Shown here piece after piece: positions 9,765 to 16,491 of a DNA stretch of 41,851 nucleotides; the stretch's first letter is position 1, and each line of letters opens with the position of its first letter. The stretch covers positions 1 through 41,851 of the forward strand of contig CAMEPD010000012.1 of NCBI GenBank assembly GCA_945931475.1. Direction: 5' to 3'. The position numbers were made by a program, and so were the translations under genes. Under the pieces are notes generated by a model. That model was given only the letters and a program-made list of their open reading frames with translations, was not told where the DNA came from and made no database searches. Source of the DNA: an uncultured Muribaculaceae bacterium. Its GTDB lineage: Bacteria > Bacteroidota > Bacteroidia > Bacteroidales > Muribaculaceae.

Positions 9765-10136
9765 TTAATCCTCCTTTTTAGCTTCTACGGTTACTTCTTG
9801 CGATTTGTTGGCTTTGAGCGAACGACGCTTGGCGGCGTATTCAGCGGCATATTTGTCGTTGCGGAATACGAGGAAGCGGATTACGCGTTCGTCGCGGCGG
9901 AAAGCCGTCTCGATTTTCTTGACGATTGTGGGTTCGCCGTCGAATTCAACGAAGGCATAGAAGCCGGTCGACTTTTTCTGGATGGGATAAGCGAGTTTAC
10001 GCATGCCCCAAAGTTCTTCGTTCACAATGGTAGCGCCATTCTCCTTGAGGAGCGAGGTGAACTTATCTACCGCTTCCTTCATCTGAGCATCAGACAAAAC
10101 GGGAGTTAAAATGAAAACGGTTTCGTAATGGTTCAT
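9765..10136 (-). CDS. rpsF: 30S ribosomal protein S6
   Basis: A 123-residue protein beginning [16 protein letters not shown], the usual S6 start. It carries the S6 beta-alpha fold and a Lys/Glu-rich C-terminal extension ([18 protein letters not shown]). An in-frame start upstream at 10211 overlaps the promoter, so ATG 10136 is chosen. It is the first gene of the operon and sits about 58 bases behind a strong promoter. Confidence 0.96.
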   Translation of the reverse strand: MNHYETVFILTPVLSDAQMKEAVDKFTSLLKENGATIVNEELWGMRKLAYPIQKKSTGFYAFVEFDGEPTIVKKIETAFRRDERVIRFLVFRNDKYAAEYAAKRRSLKANKSQEVTVEAKKED

Positions 10137-10170
10137 TTCTAAACTATTATGGATAAATATTTTAAATTGA

Positions 10171-10195
10171 CGCGCAGGCCACAGGGCCAAACGCG
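10171..10195 (-). promoter_or_regulatory. Leader hairpin of rpsF mRNA (candidate S6:S18 site)
   Basis: At the very 5' end of the predicted rpsF transcript, two nested 4-bp GC stems (CGCG 192-195/171-174 and GGCC 185-188/177-180, positions +10000) enclose a CUGU loop with an internal loop between them. S6-S18 operons in several phyla carry autoregulatory leader motifs. I see a hairpin in the right place but cannot confirm that it has the known motif. Confidence 0.35.
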
Positions 10196-10199
10196 ACTG

Positions 10200-10231
10200 C
10201 AAAGTTAGCAATTATTTGCGAAACTCACAAA
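10200..10231 (-). promoter_or_regulatory. Bacteroidetes-type promoter of rpsF-rpsR-rplI
   Basis: On the - strand: -33 TTTG (10228-10231), 20-base spacer, -7 TAACTTTG (10200-10207). Both elements match the consensus. The start of transcription is expected near 10194. Confidence 0.85.
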
Positions 10232-10302
10232 TATTTTTTCTCCTGTAAAAAACTGAAGGCTGGAAGGAAAGGGCCGGAAGATAAGCCGGGCGTCGAAAAA
10301 CA

Positions 10303-10334
10303 GCGCACCATGGCCGGAAGTGGCCATGGCGCGC
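10303..10334 (-). terminator. Terminator of the small-protein gene
   Basis: A 13-bp stem with one mismatch (10303-10315 with 10322-10334) and a 6-base loop, followed on the - strand by TGTTTTT. It lies 24 bases after the stop of the 61-residue frame at 10359-10544, which supports that frame as a real transcribed gene. Confidence 0.75.
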
Positions 10335-10358
10335 CGGATACATTATGACAGCTTGCTG

Positions 10359-10544
10359 TCAGTTGGCGATGAATGCTCCCAACGATACGGGCAGCGTGGG
10401 GACGCTGGTGTATGCATGGGCGAACTGCCTGATGAACTGCAGGGTCGAACGCCGGGGGCGTCGCTCCGATGAATCGGATTTGCAGCGGTTTGTGTTACAG
10501 GGGAGGTTCATTGCCGGAATAAAAGGAGTAAAGTCATTTTTCAT
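10359..10544 (-). CDS. Small basic protein, 61 residues
   Basis: A short frame starting at ATG 10544 (MKNDFTPFIPAMNLPCNT). It has a central basic block, 'SSERRPRRSTLQFIRQFAHA', and a hydrophobic end, 'SLGAFIAN'. There is no signal peptide and no membrane helix. From memory, similar tiny proteins with an 'RRSTLxFIxQFARxY' core occur as unannotated genes across Bacteroidales; I could not check this. Support comes from the clean start, from an intrinsic terminator 24 bases after the stop, and from its isolation in an 800-base gap with no competing gene. The function is unknown; the Arg-rich helix could bind nucleic acid or ribosomes, which is speculation. Confidence 0.6.
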   Translation of the reverse strand: MKNDFTPFIPAMNLPCNTNRCKSDSSERRPRRSTLQFIRQFAHAYTSVPTLPVSLGAFIAN

Positions 10545-10657
10545 AGGCACGCTATGTTTAATGGTAAGTAACTGTTCAAAATTTAAGGGGAATTATTTAT
10601 TGAACTCGACTATATAACGCTACATGTTATGGATTTATTGTACCGGCCCGAAGGTTT

Positions 10658-10717
10658 AGAGGCTGTTAAAAATAAATTTTCGACCGGAACGTCGAACATT
10701 TATTTTTAACAGCCTCT
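10658..10717. repeat. 60-base near-perfect palindrome
   Basis: A 20-bp perfect AT-rich stem (10658-10677 with 10698-10717), one mismatch, then 6 further pairs (10679-10684 with 10691-10696) close on a 6-base loop. The outer arms begin AGAGGCTGTTAAAAATAAA. It is far larger than a normal terminator here. Terminal sequences of the GGCTGTTAAAAA type are common at insertion-sequence ends, so a MITE-like remnant is possible. No target duplication was seen. Confidence 0.8.
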
Positions 10718-10865
10718 CATTTCGCGTTGCGGCCCGACATCTCCTGGAATGCGGCCTGTCGTGCGTCGGCACCACCTCATTTCCTTCAGGGGAGTCTCCT
10801 AACGTGATTCCGGACGCTTTTGTTGTGTTTCAGATGCTAAAAAATTTTAAATGCGACGAAATTTG
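10718..10865. other. Gene-free stretch upstream of the sigma factor promoter
   Basis: Between the palindrome and the ECF sigma promoter I see no coding frame, RNA gene or strong repeat. Together with the small-protein gene and its terminator, this makes the 10.2-11.0 kb interval the largest gene-poor stretch in the window. Confidence 0.6.
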
Positions 10866-10897
10866 TTTGGAGTTTTCCAAACTAATACCTATCTTTG
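10866..10897 (+). promoter_or_regulatory. Bacteroidetes-type promoter of the ECF sigma gene
   Basis: -33 TTTG (10866-10869), 20-base spacer, -7 TATCTTTG (10890-10897). A start near 10903 gives a leader of about 125 bases. The promoter is of the housekeeping type, so the sigma gene is probably expressed constitutively instead of by itself. Confidence 0.85.
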
Positions 10898-11027
10898 CAT
10901 TCACTAAAAATGAAAGCAATGCAATGCGCGTGTATCGCGCTTCTATCCAATCAATTTTTTAAACCAATTAAATCAAAACTTTTCTGCCTATCGCCATATC
11001 TCTACCTAATTTTTAATTCGATACGAA

Positions 11028-11618
11028 ATGCAGAACATCAACCGGCAGACCGACGAGCAGTTGGTTACCGCTTATGCTAATGGCAACAATGAGGCTTTCG
11101 ACATCCTGCTCCGCAGATACGAAGACCGTATTTTTACATATATCATAAATATTGTCAAGAACAAGGACGTGGCCGACGATGTCTTTCAGGAGACTTTCGT
11201 AAAGGCTATCACTACTATACGCCAGGGCCGCTACACCGACTCGGGCAAGTTCTCGGCATGGCTCACCCGTATAGCCCACAATCTGATCATCGACTTCTAC
11301 CGTCAGGAGAAGAGCGAGAACACTGTGTCGGCCGACCAGGAGGACACCAATGTGCTCAACCGCCGCGACCTGTCGGAAGAGAACATCGAGGACCTGATGG
11401 TCACATCGCAGATTCACACCGACGTACGCCGCATCATGGACTCGCTGCCAGAAGCTCAGCGTGAGGTTCTGGAGATGCGCTTCTACCGCAATATGTCGTT
11501 CAAAGAGATTGCCGAGGCTACCGACGTAAGCATTAACACCGCCCTTGGCCGTATGCGCTACGCTATCCTGAACATGCGCCGCATCGCTTCGGAGAAGAAC
11601 ATAGTGCTTACCCGCTGA
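11028..11618 (+). CDS. RNA polymerase ECF-type sigma factor
   Basis: A 196-residue sigma-70 family protein of the ECF layout. Region 2 spans about residues 10-95, with 'DVADDVFQETFVKA' and 'FSAWLTRIAHNLIIDFYRQ'. A linker follows, then region 4 at about 125-185 with 'LPEAQREVLEMRFYRNMSFKEIA' (helix-turn-helix, 'TDVSINTALGRMRYA'). No anti-sigma gene is adjacent: the downstream gene runs the other way and is a 12-TM protein. The acidic loop between regions 2 and 4 is longer than usual. The lack of a FecR-type partner suggests control at the level of expression or by a distant partner. Confidence 0.93.
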   Translation: MQNINRQTDEQLVTAYANGNNEAFDILLRRYEDRIFTYIINIVKNKDVADDVFQETFVKAITTIRQGRYTDSGKFSAWLTRIAHNLIIDFYRQEKSENTVSADQEDTNVLNRRDLSEENIEDLMVTSQIHTDVRRIMDSLPEAQREVLEMRFYRNMSFKEIAEATDVSINTALGRMRYAILNMRRIASEKNIVLTR

Positions 11619-11641
11619 GCCGCCCTACCCCACTCATACAG

Positions 11642-11673
11642 AGCGCCGGGCCGACACGTGTCAGCCCGGCGCT
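11642..11673. terminator. Bidirectional terminator between sigma factor and membrane protein genes
   Basis: A 10-bp perfect GC stem (11642-11651 with 11664-11673, arm AGCGCCGGGC) with a partly self-complementary 12-base loop, followed on the + strand by GTTGATTTT. It lies between two convergent genes. Confidence 0.8.
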
Positions 11674-11686
11674 GTTGATTTTCAGG

Positions 11687-13219
11687 TTATCCGGGTTGTT
11701 CGGGGTTCCGGTCGGTGTCAGACAGAAGGCCGGTGTCGGGAGAGTCCAAGGTGTCGGGAGAGTCCGAGAGGTCGGGCTCGATGCGGGAGCCCATATTGAT
11801 GACGGTGTCCATTACCGACGAGAAGTATGCCTCCTGCTCGGAGGCGGTGAGCAACTTGCCCATGACGCGGCACGGGTACCAGCAAGTGACGGCCATTATT
11901 ATCAGCTGGAGGGCGAGTACGCCGGCTTCTCGGCTGCCGGGTTCCATTCCGGTTACGCCCAATGTGGCTAAAGCGCCTATCATCAAGCAGAAACCGGCAA
12001 AACGCAGGTCCTTTCGGAAAAGCCACACGATGCCCGTAACAAACATAGCCAACAGCATTACCCCCAACACAGCGAGCGCGCCATCGGATATCCGGCTCCA
12101 CCAGTCAGCCACGAAGCCGAGCATTGTAATGATGTACAATGAAACGAAACCGGTAAGTATGAAATTCTGAATGCGGATGAACCAGCCGCAGTTCACCCGA
12201 TTACCCTGGAGGGCGAACAGAACCAGCATAGCGCACAATACACCGAACATCATGCTGGCGCCAAGATAGAATATTTTCCAGGAAATGCCCTCCGTCTCGA
12301 TTTCGAGCGGGTCGCAGGCCATCCATAGGGCGGCTGCGAACCCGCAGACACACAACGCTATGGCCATCAGGCGATTGATAAGTTTCACCTTGCGTATCAA
12401 GGGTGTTTCGGGAATCGATGCCAGTTTCTCCATGAGGCACCGCTCCTCCTCGGTTAGGCTTTTGTCGGTGTCCTTCGCTTTACCGGCCCCCGGGTCGGTG
12501 GAGGCTGAGGATACTATGGTGTCACTGCCGCTGCGGAAGCTGTTGAGCACATCCTCGGATGTGTACTCCTCGGGGAGCTGAATACTGATGAGATTGCTTG
12601 TGAAACCGAGAATCGTCACAAGATATGCCACAACCGGCAGGATGATGAAAATATCGGCTGCAACATAGAGGGAATCGGCATCGATGAACACCTTGACCTC
12701 GTCATCCTTAAAAATCAGCAGCAGACAGATAGCGTTGAGCGCGGCCACCCAGATACCGAGGTTGCGCAATGTCTTGTTTGTAGCGAGTATCAGGCCGTAA
12801 ATTATGATGATGGATTCGAAAATCAGGCCGCCGATGTACTCCAACGACAACGGCATGAACGACATCACGGCATACGTAACGGCCGCCGCGCCTGTGATGG
12901 CCGCACCTATGGCATAAATCGGGTTCAGATTCTTGCCTAAGTAGACCGGTATGGCGAACCCCAGAATCACCGCGAGCATCAGCAGGGTAAGGTCGACGCC
13001 GATGCGCTGTGTCAGCACAGCCGCTTGCGGCGACATGACCGGGCCGAACATAATGGTGAGCACCAGTGGCAGCAGGGCGACTACCGAGAAGATGCCGCCA
13101 AGGTTTTTGGCTATGCTGATGGCGTTGTAATATTTCACGCCCAAATCTTTGATATGGACCGCTGGCTCAGCCGGCTGAGCATCCGGGTCATGCTGAGCAT
13201 TCTGATTAATAGGTTCCAT
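11687..13219 (-). CDS. Hypothetical membrane protein with two six-helix halves
   Basis: A 510-residue protein with about twelve hydrophobic segments. Six lie in the first half (starting near VVALLPLVLTIMF and ending near IFIILPVVAYLVTILGF) and six in the second (starting near LMAIALCVCGFAAALWMAC). A charged linker of about 90 residues with 'SLTEEERCLMEKLASIPETP' separates them. The C-terminal tail is acidic and repeats DSPDTLDSPDTG, encoded by an 18-base tandem repeat at 11732-11767. I recognise no transporter motif. The gene is 55 bases downstream of the CCA-type nucleotidyltransferase and may end the same transcript. It could equally be a structural membrane protein; no function is proposed. 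Confidence 0.85.
   Translation of the reverse strand: MEPINQNAQHDPDAQPAEPAVHIKDLGVKYYNAISIAKNLGGIFSVVALLPLVLTIMFGPVMSPQAAVLTQRIGVDLTLLMLAVILGFAIPVYLGKNLNPIYAIGAAITGAAAVTYAVMSFMPLSLEYIGGLIFESIIIIYGLILATNKTLRNLGIWVAALNAICLLLIFKDDEVKVFIDADSLYVAADIFIILPVVAYLVTILGFTSNLISIQLPEEYTSEDVLNSFRSGSDTIVSSASTDPGAGKAKDTDKSLTEEERCLMEKLASIPETPLIRKVKLINRLMAIALCVCGFAAALWMACDPLEIETEGISWKIFYLGASMMFGVLCAMLVLFALQGNRVNCGWFIRIQNFILTGFVSLYIITMLGFVADWWSRISDGALAVLGVMLLAMFVTGIVWLFRKDLRFAGFCLMIGALATLGVTGMEPGSREAGVLALQLIIMAVTCWYPCRVMGKLLTASEQEAYFSSVMDTVINMGSRIEPDLSDSPDTLDSPDTGLLSDTDRNPEQPG
11732..11767 (-). repeat. 18-base tandem repeat coding DSPDTx
   Basis: Two adjacent 18-base copies differing at one position (11732-11749 and 11750-11767), with a partial third copy after. 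They code for six-residue repeats in the C-terminal tail of the membrane protein, so the tail length may vary between strains. Confidence 0.85.
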
Positions 13220-13274
13220 GCTGATTTCAGTGATGAAGAGTTGATTGGATTCAGAGGCTGTTTAAGATTAATAA

Positions 13275-14735
13275 TTACACCGGCTGGCCCGCGGGCGTAT
13301 CCGTGGCCGGAGGAGTCTCCTGCACGGGCGCGAGGCCAAGGGCCTCCGATGCGAACCGCAGCATGAACTCGCGTGCAAGGGTGTAGTCGTTGGGGATTTC
13401 GCCGTCAAGGATGGCGTTCTTGATGCGCTCCTTTATTACACCGACCTCGTGGCATTCGCCAAGACCGAAAGTGCGCATAATCTCGTTGCCGTTTACCGGC
13501 GGTTGGAAGTTACGGATACGGTCGCGCTCCTCGAGTTCGACCATCTTCTGTTTGACAAGTTCATAATTGGCGCGGAAACGTTCCACCTTCTCGCGGTTTT
13601 TCGAGGTGATGTCGGCAGCGCAGAGCGTCATCAGGTCGTCGACGTCGTCACCGGCTTCAAACAGCATACGGCGCACGGCCGAGTCGGTGACCCCGTCCTC
13701 CACCAGGGCAATAGGGCGCATATGCAGTTCCACAAGTTTCTGCACATATTTCATATGCTCGTTCATGGGGAACTTCATGCGACGGAAGATACGGGGTATC
13801 ATCTTGGCGCCCACGGCATTATGGCCGTAGAAGGTCCAGCCGCCTGCCTGGTCGAAGCGTTTGGTGAGGGGCTTTCCGATGTCGTGGAAGAGGGCGGCCC
13901 AACGCAGCCACACATTGTCGGAGGCGGCCGCAACATTGTCGATTACCGAGAGGGTATGGAAGAAATTATCCTTGTGGCCGATGCCGTTGACTACCTGAAT
14001 CCCCTTCATGGCTGCCATTTCGGGGAAAATCAGCTTCAGCAGGCCGGTTTTCAGCAGCAGTGTCCAGCCTATCGAGGGTCGGGCCGACTTCATGATTTTC
14101 GTAAGCTCGTCGTAGATGCGCTCACGCGATATTATACTGATTCGCCCGGCGTTGCGCGTTATGGCGTCGAGCGTATCCTTCACTATGGTGAACTGCAGCT
14201 GCGTGGCGAAGCGTATGGCACGCAGCATTCGCAGAGGGTCGTCTGAGAAGGTTATATCGGGGTCGAGAGGTGTGCGGATAAGGCCGTCATGGAGGTCGGC
14301 GACGCCGTTGTAACGGTCGATGAGCTCGCCGAAACTGTCAGCGTTGACGCATACGGCCATGGCGTTTATGGTGAAGTCGCGGCGGGCGATGTCATCGTCG
14401 AGCGTACCGTCCTCCACAATGGGGTTGCGGCTGTCGCGGTTGTATGATTCGCGCCGGGCGCCTACGAATTCAAGTTCGAGTGCACCCTTTTTAACCTGCG
14501 CGGTGCCGAAGTTGCGGTAGACTGCCAGGTGTCCACGGATAATTTTTGATACGGCCCGGGCAACATCGATGCCCGACCCCACAGTCACGAAATCGACATC
14601 CTTTGAATGCCGTCCGAGCAGCAGGTCGCGTACATAGCCGCCGACCACATAGCAGGGACGGCCGAGACTGTCGGCGGCTTCACCTACTGTGTGGAACACA
14701 GGCTTATCTATCTTGTCTTTCAAATTCACTTCCAT
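13275..14735 (-). CDS. CCA-adding-type tRNA nucleotidyltransferase with HD domain
   Basis: A class II nucleotidyltransferase. The head domain has 'YVVGGYVRDLLLGR' and the catalytic DVDF pair of aspartates, followed by 'RRDFTINAMAV' and 'DPLRMLRAIRFA'. An HD domain follows with 'HTLSVIDNVA' and 'WAALFHDIGKP', then a C-terminal RNA-binding region. It should add or repair the CCA end of tRNAs; poly(A) polymerase activity cannot be excluded by eye. About 486 residues from ATG 14735 (MEVNLKDKIDKP); the longer frame to 14798 overlaps the upstream M24 gene and is less likely. It lies 28 bases behind that gene, in the leftward housekeeping block. Confidence 0.93.
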   Translation of the reverse strand: MEVNLKDKIDKPVFHTVGEAADSLGRPCYVVGGYVRDLLLGRHSKDVDFVTVGSGIDVARAVSKIIRGHLAVYRNFGTAQVKKGALELEFVGARRESYNRDSRNPIVEDGTLDDDIARRDFTINAMAVCVNADSFGELIDRYNGVADLHDGLIRTPLDPDITFSDDPLRMLRAIRFATQLQFTIVKDTLDAITRNAGRISIISRERIYDELTKIMKSARPSIGWTLLLKTGLLKLIFPEMAAMKGIQVVNGIGHKDNFFHTLSVIDNVAAASDNVWLRWAALFHDIGKPLTKRFDQAGGWTFYGHNAVGAKMIPRIFRRMKFPMNEHMKYVQKLVELHMRPIALVEDGVTDSAVRRMLFEAGDDVDDLMTLCAADITSKNREKVERFRANYELVKQKMVELEERDRIRNFQPPVNGNEIMRTFGLGECHEVGVIKERIKNAILDGEIPNDYTLAREFMLRFASEALGLAPVQETPPATDTPAGQPV

Positions 14736-14763
14736 AGCAAAAAAGCGCTGCGAGCTGCGCGTG

Positions 14764-15942
14764 TCAGTCCTCGAGCGGTATAATATTCTCGGGTGCATTG
14801 GTCAGGCACTCCACCGAATCGCGTCGGATGACATAGGTGTTTTCGATACCTACGGCACCCACATGGGGGATGACGAATTTGGGTTCGAGGGCGATAACGT
14901 TACCCTCGGCGAGCACCGCGTGCGATTTGGGCGCAATGACGGGGAGCTCATTGATTTCAATGCCCACCCCGTGGCCGATAAAACCTGCGTGCTGCCGGTG
15001 GCCCATGAAGAAGCCTGCCATGTCGGCATCGGCGACCATCTGCACTGCCTTATCGTACAGCACTTTGGCTTCGACGCCCGGCCGGGCTTCGCGGCGGAAC
15101 ATATCGTGGATATCAATCGACAGCTGATGGGCGCGCTGTGCCTCGGCAGGCACTTCGCCGACCGAGAAAACACGTGTCATATCGGTCATATAGCCGGTGT
15201 AATTGCCGTTTTCGTCGACCATTACGGTCATGCCGCGCTTGATTTCGTCGCCGGAGGCGCCAACCGGGAGCGAGGGGTCCATCCCCTTGCCGCCGAGGGC
15301 AAAATCGTACGGGCATGGGTAATCGGCATTTTCGCCGGCCAGAATATTGCCCATGAAGAACTCCATTGACGATCCAGAGATGCGGAACTGCCCGAGACAC
15401 CCCTCCTGACGGCTGAGATGCTCGATAGCCACGTCGAGTTCGTAGTCGGTCATGCCGATTGTGAACAGCGACGGGATACGGCTGTAAACCTCGGTCTGCT
15501 TGACGCCCGACTGACGTATCATGGCTATTTCCATCTCGGTTTTCCTGGAACGAGCCTGCCGCAACGCCGGGGTGCAGTCGACGGTTTCAAGTGGTTCGAA
15601 GGCCTTGCGGAGGCGCTCAGCCATGTTGTAAGGGAGCAAATCGAGCTCGAGGCCGAGGCGTCCGGGTATCATGTCGCGCGAACGGAGCCATTCGGCCATC
15701 TGTTCGGGCTTACGCACGCCCACTACATTGGCGCCTGCGAGTTCGACGGGTCTCTGCACGAAGAAGACAGCCTCACCGGCGGCCGGCAGGTATGCCCAGC
15801 CGCTGAAGACACGTCCAGTGAGATAATACAGGTTGGCGTTGTCGGTCACCAGGATGGCCTCGCACCCGTTCCGGAATTCCCGCTGCACTTTATCAAGCCG
15901 TATATGCGCCTCATTTTCAGGCAAAAGCATCAATTTCTCCAT
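14764..15942 (-). CDS. M24 family metallopeptidase (Xaa-Pro dipeptidase-like)
   Basis: A 392-residue pita-bread-fold peptidase. Residues about 1-135 form the creatinase-like N-terminal domain ('LVTDNANLYYLTGR'). The catalytic domain follows with all five metal ligands in place: Asp243 and Asp254 (in 'VDENGNYTGYMTDMTRVF'), His324 ('GHGVGIEINELP'), Glu353 ('ALEP') and Glu367 ('GIENTYV'). There is no signal peptide, so it is cytoplasmic; it probably cleaves X-Pro peptides. It lies 30 bases downstream of gldH. Some M24 relatives are creatine or methionine-specific, but the N-terminal domain favours the aminopeptidase P/prolidase group. Confidence 0.92.
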   Translation of the reverse strand: MEKLMLLPENEAHIRLDKVQREFRNGCEAILVTDNANLYYLTGRVFSGWAYLPAAGEAVFFVQRPVELAGANVVGVRKPEQMAEWLRSRDMIPGRLGLELDLLPYNMAERLRKAFEPLETVDCTPALRQARSRKTEMEIAMIRQSGVKQTEVYSRIPSLFTIGMTDYELDVAIEHLSRQEGCLGQFRISGSSMEFFMGNILAGENADYPCPYDFALGGKGMDPSLPVGASGDEIKRGMTVMVDENGNYTGYMTDMTRVFSVGEVPAEAQRAHQLSIDIHDMFRREARPGVEAKVLYDKAVQMVADADMAGFFMGHRQHAGFIGHGVGIEINELPVIAPKSHAVLAEGNVIALEPKFVIPHVGAVGIENTYVIRRDSVECLTNAPENIIPLED

Positions 15943-15972
15943 TTTTGATTATTCTTTATGTATTTGAGGCAT

Positions 15973-16458
15973 TCAGTCGGGAATGAAAAATATTCCGACC
16001 TGCGAAATGCCCCGCAGGGTGTCGGCCTGCATGATATGTCGTACTTTCAGGGGAACCCCCTTCACGAGCGTGACCCTACGGTGGAGCGTATCGGTCATCT
16101 GAAAGTGGGTAGCCAGCCCCGTGCCCTTCCAGCGTCCGTAATTGTCGGAGAGCGGGAAGCTGACTGTGTCCTTGCTGACATGGCCGTCAGTATCGGTGGT
16201 AAGCACTTCGAGCCACAGCTCTGAGTAGCCGAAATCGGCTTCATGGCTTATGGCAACCATGAGATGCCCCGTGGCTATGGAATCGTACGGGGCCGGGGTG
16301 AAGCGCAGTGTATCACCATAGCACCACCCCTCGGACGGGAGGCCGCGATACTCGCTCCAGTCGTTTCCCGGATGGCTGCACGACACGGCCGCCGCAGTCA
16401 GCAGAATTACGGCGAACGGCATCAACAACAGGGCTAATATTCCCGAAAATACTTTCAT
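15973..16458 (-). CDS. gldH: GldH family lipoprotein
   Basis: A 161-residue lipoprotein with a long hydrophobic signal (residues 6-26) and a cysteine at 27 in AVSCSHPG. The mature part matches the GldH layout: 'YGDTLRFTP', 'SELWLEVLTTD', 'DTVSFPLSDNYGRWKGTGL' and an ending 'GISQVGIFF'. GldH is required for gliding in Flavobacterium but is kept in non-gliding Bacteroidales. Its place next to ricT is the order I recall for the group and supports the call. The N-terminal signal is longer than in many lipoproteins. Confidence 0.85.
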   Translation of the reverse strand: MKVFSGILALLLMPFAVILLTAAAVSCSHPGNDWSEYRGLPSEGWCYGDTLRFTPAPYDSIATGHLMVAISHEADFGYSELWLEVLTTDTDGHVSKDTVSFPLSDNYGRWKGTGLATHFQMTDTLHRRVTLVKGVPLKVRHIMQADTLRGISQVGIFFIPD

Positions 16459-16491
16459 AATAATAACAAAAGATTCTCAGAGTTGGTTCGG

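Noticed and set aside
10345..10617. A 90-codon frame on the + strand overlapping the small-protein gene
   Set aside because: The - strand frame has the better start and a terminator with a T run in its own direction, so the + frame is probably the shadow.
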